Assembly: GCA_016200785.1 (NCBI GenBank)
Contig: JACQED010000061.1
Coordinates: forward strand, 1 to 11,907
DNA length: 11,907 nucleotides
Direction of reading: 5' to 3'
From: Chloroflexota bacterium
Lineage (GTDB): Bacteria > Chloroflexota > Anaerolineae > Anaerolineales > JACQED01
Position numbers and translations under genes: made by a program. Of this stretch, positions 1 through 7,996 are shown piece by piece (the stretch's first letter is position 1; every line of letters begins with the position of its first letter). Below the pieces are notes generated by a model. The model did not search any database. It was given only the letters and a program-made list of their open reading frames with translations, and was not told the DNA's origin.

Positions 1-1321
1 CGCCGGGGTCGGTGGTCATCTGCATACAACGCTTCACTATTTCAGTATTGGTCTGAACAACGTAGACCTGATCATCTGCCCCGCCTGTATCAGCCCAGAG
101 ATTTGTTATTCGCGCTACCGGATAATCCTTGTGGTAGAGGACATACCTGAGAGTATTGCCGCTTGGGTACAGGCGTTTTGCCGCCGCAAGCCCGTCCATT
201 CCCGGCTTATCTGTTTTCCAACAACTGCCCTTTGGTGGCTTGTAGGTAACACCCTCGTACGCGAAGTCGAAATCTTGATTGGGCCTGTATTGAGCGGGGA
301 GCATCGAGATTGGTTGAAACACGAGAGAACCAGACGGGAGTAGAGCGTGATTGTTGACTTCCTCTGTTGTCATGCGGCGGCGAGTTCGATCGGGAACTTC
401 GACGTGCGACCAACTGCTGTCTCCTTCGGGAGGTTTCTCTCGAAACACAGACCGAAGTTTGGCTTGGTCTCGACTCTTGGCATACCATAGAATGTAGTCC
501 GATACACTTTCGGCCACATCAGAGCCGAGTGGCATCATCTTCTTTCTGAAAGTAATCAATGCACAGAAATTCTCTGCGCCATAAACCTCGTCGAGCAGTT
601 CACGGACGTGATGCACATTCTCATCCGAAATCTGGACGAAGATCGAACCTGAGGGCGAGAGTAATTCGCGGGCGAGCAGGAAGCGGTCGCGGAGGTACGT
701 GAGGTACGAGTGAACGCCGAGTTCCCAGGTGTCGCGGTAAGCCTGCACCATCTCCGGCTCGCGAGTCAGGTCGTCGTCGGCGTTGTGCCTCACGTCGCGC
801 TTGCGGACGAAGGGCTGAAAGTTGGAGCCGAACTTCACACCGTAGGGCGGGTCCACGTAGATCATCTGCACCTGCCCGCCGAGGCCCTCGTAGCCCAGCA
901 GGCTGTTCATCACCACCAGACTATCGCCGAGGATCAGCCGGTTCTGCCAGTTGTCGAGGTATTCGTAGGCCCTGAGGATGCGGTCGCTGATGGACAACTG
1001 CGGCTCACCGAACAGCGCATCAAAGAAATCCAGCCGCTTGTCGCGCTTGTGGCCCTTGAGCGTTTCGAGGATGGCTTTGGTCGAGAGGCGTTCGTGAACG
1101 AAAAGAGGCAGAGTCGGGACGTCAAACGAAGTGCGCTCGGCTTTGCCTGCCCACTGCAACTGCGGGTCGAGCGACGGATCGTATTCGTATTTCGCGACCG
1201 GCTTCTTCTGCTTGAACTGCGCCTGCAATCCCACGTCGGGGCGCAGGAGACTCTCGGCCTCGGGATGGGCGTAGGCTTCGGTGCGAGGGGCGGAGCGGGC
1301 GGGTTTCTTGGCGCGGGGCAT
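1..1321 (-). CDS. Site-specific DNA-adenine methyltransferase, beta class (type III Mod-like), 3' end cut by window edge
   Basis: About 440 residues are visible, from ATG at 1321 to the window edge; the C-terminus is missing. It should transfer a methyl group from S-adenosylmethionine to adenine in DNA. The catalytic motif IV is seen as IYVDPPYG, with D157-P-P-Y160 encoded at 853-842. It is followed by GSIFVQISDENVHHV, typical of the segment after motif IV in type III Mod and related methylases. The last visible residues (QTNTEIVKRCMQMTTDPG) are those that normally run into the DPxCGSGT SAM-binding loop, so motif IV precedes motif I, the beta-class order. The region between (about residues 240-420) would hold the target-recognition part. 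The roughly 140-residue N-terminal extension before the methylase core is longer than in classic Mod subunits. It starts 3 nt after the stop of the upstream gene, so it is the last visible gene of a minus-strand operon. A helicase or nuclease subunit could lie beyond the edge. Confidence 0.9.
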   Translation of the reverse strand, partial: MPRAKKPARSAPRTEAYAHPEAESLLRPDVGLQAQFKQKKPVAKYEYDPSLDPQLQWAGKAERTSFDVPTLPLFVHERLSTKAILETLKGHKRDKRLDFFDALFGEPQLSISDRILRAYEYLDNWQNRLILGDSLVVMNSLLGYEGLGGQVQMIYVDPPYGVKFGSNFQPFVRKRDVRHNADDDLTREPEMVQAYRDTWELGVHSYLTYLRDRFLLARELLSPSGSIFVQISDENVHHVRELLDEVYGAENFCALITFRKKMMPLGSDVAESVSDYILWYAKSRDQAKLRSVFREKPPEGDSSWSHVEVPDRTRRRMTTEEVNNHALLPSGSLVFQPISMLPAQYRPNQDFDFAYEGVTYKPPKGSCWKTDKPGMDGLAAAKRLYPSGNTLRYVLYHKDYPVARITNLWADTGGADDQVYVVQTNTEIVKRCMQMTTDPG

Positions 1322-1324
1322 GGG

Positions 1325-2383
1325 TCACCATCCCTCGGCCAGGCTGCTGAAATCAAGTTGCACGGCCTCGCTCCATAGGTCGATTCGGCCTTGGCGAAAA
1401 CCCGCGCTGGAGAAGTAACGCCGCACCTCATTAGCGGTGGAAGGAGAAATGTGCTGGAAGATAATCCGATCTTGGTCTACATTGATATCCAGGCCGAGTT
1501 TCCTAATTTGCTGAAGCACCTGGCGGGCATAGGCGCGGACGGCATTGCGAATGTTCTTCTTGGCGTTCCGGTCGGCCCAAGCATCCCATACTTCTACCGC
1601 CGCCCGCAGAATGTCGTCCAGCGCTACCTCAAACCGCACTTGGTCTAGACGACTGCCGACGAGAGAAGCCAGCGCTGTGCGAACTCTTTCTTCTAAAGCG
1701 CGTTTTTCATAGTCATCGTGCGTTTGATATGCCGGATCGAGGGGGACGAGATAAAGGGGGCGTGGGTCTTCGCCCTCTTCCAACGGCATCACCCGCACGC
1801 CATCAGTCGGCGCGGACATGAGCGCCGATATCGGCAGAGCCGCACGCGGCTCCGGCACAAGGTAAACACCGTCCGACCGGACAGCGATTCCCAGACTCCC
1901 GAATGGGACGGTCTCCACCAGCGCCGAATTCAGGCGAGTGGTCAGACTCGACAATGTGTCCTGCATCAACGACTCAAAACCGTCCCTCACAGCGTACACC
2001 AACATCGCCGACCAGTTGCCGGGCGTGGCTAGGCCCAAAATGTCGGCCAGATGCGTGCTGATGCAGGAGAGCAACGCCGCCGCTTGACGTGCCTGTTTGG
2101 CCTCCGGGCCGAAACTGCTCAACTTGCACTCCATCGGCATTAAGGTCTTGCTTTCGGCTTTACTAAACAGCAAGTCTGGGGAAGGCGTAGGGGTGAGCGG
2201 AATGGGCGGTGTGGCATTCGCAGCACGGGCTTGGGTCTGCAACGTCGTCGGTATTGGAGGGCCGATGGCGTGGAGCGCAAAACCACCCTCCCGCAAAACA
2301 GGCCGAACGAAGGCGGGCGCAGAGGGCCAGGCAAGAAAGATCATCAGGTTCAATTGAAAGAGCGGCGTCTGGTCGAACGGCAT
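1325..2383 (-). CDS. Protein of unknown function with candidate PD-(D/E)XK nuclease motif, methylase partner
   Basis: A 352-residue protein that I do not recognise as a named family. A PD-(D/E)XK-like signature is visible: P69-D70, then E85-C86-K87 after a hydrophobic stretch (TLMPMECK), then Q97 and Q100 in a predicted helix rich in Ala/Gln. This spacing fits the nuclease core of many restriction endonucleases. The rest looks alpha/beta with a charged helical part (about 220-330: EKRALEERVRTALASL, then a long Arg/Lys-rich helix). The N-terminal 60 residues are hydrophobic and proline-rich, and PPIPLTPTPSP (59-69) may come from a repeat insertion. The start ATG is 1 nt after the preceding gene's stop, and its own stop is 3 nt before the methylase start, so translation is probably coupled. 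Context suggests the cutting or sensing partner of the methylase. The nuclease assignment is inference from motif only. Confidence 0.75.
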   Translation of the reverse strand: MPFDQTPLFQLNLMIFLAWPSAPAFVRPVLREGGFALHAIGPPIPTTLQTQARAANATPPIPLTPTPSPDLLFSKAESKTLMPMECKLSSFGPEAKQARQAAALLSCISTHLADILGLATPGNWSAMLVYAVRDGFESLMQDTLSSLTTRLNSALVETVPFGSLGIAVRSDGVYLVPEPRAALPISALMSAPTDGVRVMPLEEGEDPRPLYLVPLDPAYQTHDDYEKRALEERVRTALASLVGSRLDQVRFEVALDDILRAAVEVWDAWADRNAKKNIRNAVRAYARQVLQQIRKLGLDINVDQDRIIFQHISPSTANEVRRYFSSAGFRQGRIDLWSEAVQLDFSSLAEGW

Positions 2384-2384
2384 A

Positions 2385-3605
2385 TCAGTCTACCGTCTTT
2401 CCCAGCAACGCCTCGCGGATGATGTCCGAGTACGTCGTTTCGCCAATATACATCGTGACGGCGGGATCGACATATCGCTGGATATTAGTCATCAAGCGAT
2501 GAGCGGTGTTGCCGCACGTTCCGTGTGGCATGACGACGACCATCCGGTACGGCGTCAATTCCAAATACAACCGTTGCCACAGATGCAGGTCAATTCCATA
2601 AACATGAACCTTTCTTTCATTCAACCAGATCGGATTGCCCCACAGCCGGAGCGGGCCCTGACCACGCTCAAATGTAACCGCGACAAGGTTATGAAAGGTC
2701 GACAAAGACAGTGGCTGGCTGAACTGCAAAACCAGCGGCGCGCCGCGCAATGTCAGCCCCTCACCGCCCTTCATCGCCACCGGCTCCGTCCGCAACCACA
2801 GTGTTCGCTCGATGGCGCGGGTGGTTTGCTCGTAAAGGCGGGTCACGGAAAGAGCCTGTTCGCGGCCCTCTCGAAAGCTGGGGGCGCGATAGGTAATTTT
2901 GCCCCAAGACCAGAACTCATAACCGCCGCGCTCGCTGGCCGGGATCCGCAACATCTTGACGGCTTTGAAAGGGGGATGAAAGGATTGCAACTGAGGCAGA
3001 AATTTCCCCACCCGCTCCGCCCGCTCGGTGATGGTCGATATGGACGCACGCCGTTCGGCAATGTTTTCCTCACTCCGTTCTTCCTCTCGATCATCGTCGG
3101 TCTCATCAAACCCAGCGGCAGCGTCTTCAAATTGGGTCAGATGCTCGAATTTGAGGGTGATAAATCGGTCCGGTGATTGTGGCAAGATCACGGTTTTCCA
3201 CAGATTCAAGAAATACTCACCCGCCAGCCAAAGCGAGTCCAGTTGGGCCGTGTTGCGCACCGCCCGAATCACCGCCCCATCCGCCTTCTCCTTCTTTCGG
3301 ATGGAATGCAACATGAGATGGCGAGGTGAGACAAGTTCGATGAAGCCCAACTCCCCTTCTGAGTCACGCGCCGTATAGAGGCCATCGTGCCCAATCGGTT
3401 CAACCTGCCAATCCGTGCCGCGTAACAATGTCACCGGGCCTGACGAGGCCGGGTTTTCGGGCGAAGTCTCAAACACGTAGGTCTTGATGAGGCCTGTCTC
3501 TTTGCCTAGTTGTCGCCGATCGATCTCCTCTTTGCGCTCAAAGGCGTAGTCATCGAGGAAGTCAAAGACCTCTTCGCGTGAACGAAAAGCGGTTGTCTGC
3601 CGCAT
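2385..3605 (-). CDS. Unknown protein, 406 residues, in methylase operon
   Basis: I do not recognise this protein. It is soluble, with no signal peptide or membrane segment. The N-terminal third (1-155) is mixed alpha/beta. An acidic, charged, probably disordered linker rich in Asp and Glu covers about 160-185. A C-terminal domain (about 205-406) has several Trp-rich stretches (FWSWGKITYR, LRLWGNPIWLN, DLHLWQRLYLEL) and ends in a conserved-looking segment, MPHGTCGNTAHRLMTNIQR followed by YIGETTYSDIIREAL. The ATG start is supported by a strong Shine-Dalgarno GGAGGT at 3618-3613, 7 nt ahead. Its stop is 1 nt before the next ATG, so it is co-expressed with the candidate nuclease and the methylase. 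It could be a specificity, sensor or assembly subunit; nothing in the sequence decides this. Confidence 0.8.
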   Translation of the reverse strand: MRQTTAFRSREEVFDFLDDYAFERKEEIDRRQLGKETGLIKTYVFETSPENPASSGPVTLLRGTDWQVEPIGHDGLYTARDSEGELGFIELVSPRHLMLHSIRKKEKADGAVIRAVRNTAQLDSLWLAGEYFLNLWKTVILPQSPDRFITLKFEHLTQFEDAAAGFDETDDDREEERSEENIAERRASISTITERAERVGKFLPQLQSFHPPFKAVKMLRIPASERGGYEFWSWGKITYRAPSFREGREQALSVTRLYEQTTRAIERTLWLRTEPVAMKGGEGLTLRGAPLVLQFSQPLSLSTFHNLVAVTFERGQGPLRLWGNPIWLNERKVHVYGIDLHLWQRLYLELTPYRMVVVMPHGTCGNTAHRLMTNIQRYVDPAVTMYIGETTYSDIIREALLGKTVD

Positions 3606-3612
3606 GGGTTGG

Positions 3613-3618
3613 ACCTCC
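3613..3618 (-). promoter_or_regulatory. Strong ribosome binding site of the 406-residue unknown gene
   Basis: GGAGGT read on the minus strand, 7 nt before the ATG at 3605-3603. It is the best Shine-Dalgarno match in the operon and fixes the start. It sits in the only real gap (27 nt) in the operon. Confidence 0.75.
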
Positions 3619-3632
3619 CCGCGTTCGTGATA

Positions 3633-4226
3633 TTAGATCAACTCAAAAAACGAGTCTTTGCCCAAATGTGGAATGCAGCGGCGGGCCAGTTTCCCCAGCG
3701 GCCCGGCCCCGGCGCTGTAAATCGGCAACCAGCCATCTGTGCTCCCTCGGTAGCACCAGCGCTCGACCGAAAACGTGCGCTCGGTCTCGTCCTCGAGGAT
3801 AAAGCGCATCACTGGAGAATAGTGGGTGTAATGCGCGCGCTCGCGCCGCAGACGTTCGGCGAGGGCAGGCGTGAACAGGTCATCGCCAAAAATACGGGCG
3901 GCTACTTTGTCGTCCAGCCCACCGAGTGGCTCGTAGACCTCGATGGTATTGCGCTTCGCCGCCACGCGATAGTATTTCAGGTGGCGCTGGCCTGTGACGA
4001 TGGACGCCACAAGTCCGACTTCGCTTTCGGCAATGGTGCGTTGCCCGGCTTTGGACAGCGAGACAATGCCGTTCACACTCTCGGTGATTTCGTAGCCGTC
4101 GGGAATCCGGTCAAGAACCTGTCCGGTTGACTCCTTCGAGAAGAAATAGCGGGGCTTGCCCTTCTTGGTCGTGCCTTGATGCAGGTAGTAGGTCACCCCT
4201 TTGCGATTGGTGTAGGTGATGGGCAT
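3633..4226 (-). CDS. Conserved hypothetical protein, YTNRKG-type, 197 residues
   Basis: Its opening, MPITYTNRKG followed by TYYLHQG and GKPRYFFS, and its end, IPHLGKDSFFEL, resemble a recurring small bacterial protein family that I recall only as uncharacterised. I cannot name a domain or function. The first 50 residues look like a small beta-rich module that is basic and aromatic (KKGKPRYFFSKE); the central part is beta-rich (about 50-100), and the C-terminal third has a helical, Arg-rich segment (LAERLRRERAHY) before the FFEL end. No signal peptide or membrane segment is seen. The ATG is supported by AAGGAG at 4237-4232, 5 nt ahead. The start overlaps the end of the nucleotidyltransferase gene by 34 nt in another frame, and the next gene follows after 27 nt, so it is transcribed with the cassette. 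Whether it works with the toxin-antitoxin pair, with the methylase module, or independently cannot be decided. Confidence 0.85.
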   Translation of the reverse strand: MPITYTNRKGVTYYLHQGTTKKGKPRYFFSKESTGQVLDRIPDGYEITESVNGIVSLSKAGQRTIAESEVGLVASIVTGQRHLKYYRVAAKRNTIEVYEPLGGLDDKVAARIFGDDLFTPALAERLRRERAHYTHYSPVMRFILEDETERTFSVERWCYRGSTDGWLPIYSAGAGPLGKLARRCIPHLGKDSFFELI

Positions 4227-4618
4227 AGTGACTCCTTCACCGCCCGACGGTTGCCGGCCTTCAACTTCCGCGCCCGCCCGTCACGTTTTCGCGGCGCGCG
4301 ATAAATGACCTTCCCCGTCCGCGCGATCTCGCGGGCAAAGGCATTGTCCGGGTCGTTGAACTGCGCCGGGGTGTAGCCGACCGGCATGAGCATTGAGTCG
4401 CAGTGAATACGGCGATGGGCGAGTACTTGAATGACCTCCAGCTTCGACATTTGGGCGAAGTCATCCGAGAGAACGGCGATGTCAATATCGCTTTCTTCAC
4501 GCGCCTGCCCGCGAGCGTATGATCCGTAAAGAATTACCTGCTGGACACGGACGGTGGGCTTTAGTGCCCGGACGAACTCCTTTACGGCAGCCCGAATCTG
4601 ATCTTCGGTTCTAACCAC
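4193..4618 (-). CDS. MNT-type nucleotidyltransferase (HEPN/MNT antitoxin)
   Basis: A minimal nucleotidyltransferase with the hallmark GSYARGQA-x3-SDIDIAVL: the Gly-Ser loop (about 32-33) and the two metal-binding Asp of the D-x-D pair. A later Asp in IHCDSML is the likely third acidic residue. In characterised HEPN/MNT pairs this enzyme adds AMP units to the HEPN toxin and neutralises it; that role is inferred here from the neighbour. The start is GTG (4618-4616) inside the end of the HEPN gene, a 37-nt overlap suggesting translational coupling. The usual domain ends near GKVIYRAP; here about 33 extra Arg/Lys-rich residues follow, and they overlap the next gene by 34 nt. That tail may result from loss of an earlier stop or from read-out over the neighbour's leader. 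Confidence 0.88.
   Translation of the reverse strand: MVRTEDQIRAAVKEFVRALKPTVRVQQVILYGSYARGQAREESDIDIAVLSDDFAQMSKLEVIQVLAHRRIHCDSMLMPVGYTPAQFNDPDNAFAREIARTGKVIYRAPRKRDGRARKLKAGNRRAVKESLCPSPTPIAKG
4232..4237 (-). promoter_or_regulatory. Ribosome binding site of the YTNRKG-type gene
   Basis: AAGGAG on the minus strand, 5 nt before the ATG at 4226-4224. It lies inside the 3' end of the nucleotidyltransferase gene and supports independent initiation despite the overlap. Confidence 0.65.
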
Positions 4619-4979
4619 TGCTGAAACTCCTCGGTCTGCTTGAGTAACCGTTCGGCGTAGGCCTGCGTGTAAACCTGGCTCAATGCCGTGATGTCTTCAG
4701 GATAGCGGGTGCGCTGTTGCTGATCGGTCAGTTCGACCAGAAACTCAAGTTGCTCATCTGTCGGCGTGAGTCCGGCGATCTCTGCCAGCCGTTTCAGGCC
4801 ATGTATTTTCGGCGGTGGATCGTCTCCGCCGAATTCCACGACCGCCGCCTTCAGCATCTTCTCCGTCGAGAGATGGCACATGAAGACGGCATAAATGTAC
4901 CGCCCTGACTTCAACAAGTCTTGGCGACTTCCAGATCGTACGCCGACAACTCCATCCAGTTCTGCGTGTGCGGCTTCAT
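4582..4979 (-). pseudogene. HEPN-domain protein (HEPN/MNT toxin partner), frameshifted near its start
   Basis: The intact frame 4917-4582 encodes the body of a PF05168-type HEPN protein: LLKSGRYIYAVFMCH, EKMLKAAV, PPKIHGLKRLAEIAGL and RTRYPED. The missing first helix lies just upstream in another frame: ATG at 4979 gives MKPHTQNWMELSAYDLEVAK, with the typical NW...A.DL..A pattern, then hits TGA at 4913-4911. One base missing around 4915-4919 would join AKT to LLKSGRY perfectly. So this is a full-length gene with a single-base frameshift, or an assembly error. Alternatively a shortened protein could begin at TTG 4917 with no ribosome site. A sigma70-type promoter directly before ATG 4979 supports that start. 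No clear R-x(4-6)-H RNase motif is visible. It overlaps the nucleotidyltransferase by 37 nt, the usual toxin-first arrangement. Confidence 0.82.
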
Positions 4980-4991
4980 ATTACCCGATGT

Positions 4992-5020
4992 ATAATACTT
5001 CGCAAGCCCAAGCCCGTCAA
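4992..5020 (-). promoter_or_regulatory. Sigma70-type promoter of the HEPN/MNT-methylase operon
   Basis: On the minus strand, TTGACG (5020-5015), a 17-nt spacer, then TATTAT (4997-4992). The ATG at 4979 follows after 12 nt, so the transcript would have a leader of only a few bases or none. It is the only good promoter seen ahead of the minus-strand genes and probably drives the whole operon down to the methylase. Confidence 0.65.
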
Positions 5021-5036
5021 ACGTTCACGCCCCGAT

Positions 5037-5073
5037 CTCCCCTCTCCCTTTGGGAGAGGGGCCGGGGTGAGGG
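5037..5073. repeat. C/G-rich dispersed hairpin repeat before the mutase start
   Basis: A perfect 10-bp stem, CCCCTCTCCC (5039-5048) and GGGAGAGGGG (5052-5061), with a TTT loop, followed by CCGGGGTGAGGG (5062-5073). A related copy lies inside the aconitase gene (9681-9728). Its tail GGGTGAGGG ends 5 nt before the mutase ATG at 5079 and may act as its ribosome binding site, while the hairpin could hinder translation or transcription. Confidence 0.8.
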
Positions 5074-5078
5074 AAGCC

Positions 5079-6305
<1,227 letters not shown>

Positions 6306-6680
6306 CTCGAAGCGCACACCGTCCGGATGGAAGCCCAGGCGCGCGAGTATTTTCGCCGCATTGACGACCTCGGAGGCGTTTTGCCGGCCATCGCCGCCGG
6401 ATTCTTTCGCACGCGCGCCATCGTCGGCGTCAACGAGTACGCCGAAGACAAGCCGATCGCGATCCCGATTCTCCAGATGGATCCCCAGGGTTACACCCGG
6501 CAGGTGAAACGGCTGGAAGCGCTGAAGCGCGAGCGCGACAACGGGCGCACCGGACAGGCGCTCGACCGTCTGCGTCTCGCCTGCCGGGGAACGGAGAACA
6601 CGATGTCCTTTATACTCGACGCGGTGGCGCGCCCGCTCGGCGGTGGCGCACATCCTGAATGCGAATCTGAGAGCGGTTGA
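6306..6680 (+). pseudogene. C-terminal remnant of the methylmalonyl-CoA mutase, itself truncated
   Basis: In the same frame as the mutase after the TAG, it reads LEAHTVRMEAQAREYF, IDDLGGVLPAIAAGFF, QVKRLEALKRERDN and LRLACRGTENTMSFILDAV, all typical of the end of the mutase alpha domain. Normally another 20-30 residues (an alanine/tyrosine helix followed by a GEI...LR..FGEY end) follow. Here the match stops at about 6624 and the frame continues with unrelated PLGGGAHPECESESG to TGA 6678-6680. From about 6630 onward, another frame encodes part of a GGDEF domain. So the gene carries two lesions: a stop codon and a replaced 3' end. A shorter restart at ATG 6327 could give a 117-residue fragment, but this would not be a working enzyme. 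Confidence 0.85.
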
Positions 6681-6966
6681 CATCCCCGGACACTACCAAG
6701 ACGATTACTTGATCATCCTTCCCAACACGTCGGAGGCGGGCGGGCGCATCATCGCCGGCCGGCTGACTCAGGCGGTGCAGGCTCGGCGCGCGGCGGGCGA
6801 CGACGGCAATTCGGCGCTGGCGATTTTTATGGGCATGGCCGCGCACCCCGGAGGCCGCGAGGCAGATGCCGACGCGCTCGTCTCACAGTCGTCTGCCGCG
6901 CTGGCCGAGGCCCGGCGCAGACGGGCGAATTCCGTCGTGGGATTCGGTGAATTGAGCGGCGGTTGA
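6643..6966 (+). pseudogene. C-terminal fragment of a degenerate GGDEF domain
   Basis: About 107 residues match the second half of a diguanylate cyclase (GGDEF) domain: AHILNANLRAVDIPGHY, DDYLIILPNTSEAGGRIIAGRL, a strand IFMGMAAHPG, then DADALVSQSSAALAEARRR ending NSVVGFGEL. The position of the GGDEF signature reads Y-Q-D-D-Y, so both glycines needed for GTP binding are gone. The first half of the domain, with its D-x(3)-FK-x(2)-ND type segment, is absent. The only candidate start is GTG 6643, without a ribosome site. The fragment abuts the broken mutase end at about 6622-6645. It ends 13 nt before the following oxidoreductase gene. It is best read as a remnant left by a deletion or recombination; c-di-GMP synthesis is not expected. 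Confidence 0.75.
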
Positions 6967-6979
6967 CTGTTCAGCAAAT

Positions 6980-7996
6980 ATGAAATTCGACATCCACCTC
7001 GCCCCCGCCTCCCTTTCCCACATCCCCTCCCTCGCTCGTCAGGCCGAAAGTATCGGCGCGTCCGGCGTCTGGGCCAACGAGACTCAGCACGATCCGTTTT
7101 TGCCTCTGGCGCTGGCCGCCGAACACACTTCGCGGATCGAATTGGGCACTGCCGTCGCGATCGCTTTCGCCCGCAGTCCGACCGTCGTAGCGCACACCGC
7201 GTGGGACCTCGCCGAACTATCCGGCGGGCGATTTCGCCTCGGCCTCGGCACGCAGGTCAAGGCGCACGTCGAGCGCCGCTTCGGAATGACTTGGGAAGCG
7301 CCCGTGCCGCGCCTGCGCGAGTATCTTCAAGCCGTCCGGGTCGTGTGGGACTCGTGGCAAAACAGGACGCGACTGAACTATCGCGGCCAGCACTACAAAT
7401 TGACGCTGATGACGCCGTTCTTCAGCCCCAACCCGATCGACCATCCGCGCATTCCGATCTTCATCGCCGGGGTGAACCCGCCGCTGTGCCGGCTGGCCGG
7501 CGAATTGGCCGACGGCTTTCACGTCCATCCGTATCACACCGTCAAGTATCTGGCGGAGGTCGTGCGCCCGGCGATGGCCGAGGGCGCGGCGAGGGCCGGG
7601 CGCGAGATGAGCGCGATCGAAATCGCGACTTCGACTTTTGTCATCCTCGGTGAGACGGAGGCCGAGCGCGCCGCCGACCGCGAAGCGATGCGGGCACAGA
7701 TCTCGTTTTACGCCTCCACGCCCTCGTATCGTGGAGTGATGGAAACGCACGGCTGGGGCGAAACGGGCGCGGCCCTCTCCGCGCTCGCTTCCCGGGGCCA
7801 GTGGGGCGAGATGCCCCGGTTAATCGCCGACGAAATGCTGGCGACGTTCGCCGTCGAGGGAACGTGGGCCGACATCGGACTCGAGTTGCGCGAACGTTAC
7901 TCGGGGCTGGCCGACCGCGTGTCGCTCTACCGCCCTTTCACCGGCGAACGAGCCGACGACTGGCGGCGGGTGGCTGATGCCGCGCGGAGCGCCTAG
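6980..7996 (+). CDS. F420-dependent LLM-class oxidoreductase, TIGR03617-like
   Basis: A 338-residue luciferase-like TIM-barrel protein that probably uses coenzyme F420 for hydride transfer; the substrate is unknown. Family-typical segments in order are: LARQAESIGASGVWANETQHDPFLPLALAAEHT (about 18-50, split strands 1-2), ELGTAVAIAFARSPTVVAHTAWDL (about 55-78), LSGGRFRLGLGTQVKAHVERRFG (about 80-102), RLREYLQAVRVVWDSWQ, LMTPFFSPNP, PIFIAGVNPPLCRLAGELADGFHVHPY, and near the end ISFYASTPSYRGVMETHGW, EMPRLIADEMLATFAVEG and YSGLADRVSLY. The length fits the family. The ATG lacks a clear Shine-Dalgarno. It follows the GGDEF remnant by 13 nt and converges on the cyclase gene. F420 use is inferred from family resemblance; FMN-dependent relatives exist. 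Confidence 0.9.
   Translation: MKFDIHLAPASLSHIPSLARQAESIGASGVWANETQHDPFLPLALAAEHTSRIELGTAVAIAFARSPTVVAHTAWDLAELSGGRFRLGLGTQVKAHVERRFGMTWEAPVPRLREYLQAVRVVWDSWQNRTRLNYRGQHYKLTLMTPFFSPNPIDHPRIPIFIAGVNPPLCRLAGELADGFHVHPYHTVKYLAEVVRPAMAEGAARAGREMSAIEIATSTFVILGETEAERAADREAMRAQISFYASTPSYRGVMETHGWGETGAALSALASRGQWGEMPRLIADEMLATFAVEGTWADIGLELRERYSGLADRVSLYRPFTGERADDWRRVADAARSA

Noticed and set aside
710..1378. 222-residue plus-strand open frame
   Set aside because: It is antisense to the methyltransferase, has no family resemblance, and the methylase frame is clearly coding.
2499..3176. 225-residue plus-strand open frame
   Set aside because: It is an antisense shadow of the 406-residue operon gene, with a composition typical of the complementary frame in GC-rich DNA.
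4991..4996. Plus-strand TATAAT as a promoter for the mutase gene
   Set aside because: No -35 box lies at the right distance; the same bases form a better minus-strand promoter with TTGACG.
5039..5061. Hairpin as a rho-independent terminator
   Set aside because: No T tract follows on the plus strand, and the same element occurs inside the aconitase coding sequence.
4968..5078. N-terminal extension of the mutase upstream of ATG 5079
   Set aside because: It translates the repeat hairpin and the HEPN promoter region; the family N-terminus starts at MFDKQKLAAIREAKDKWE.
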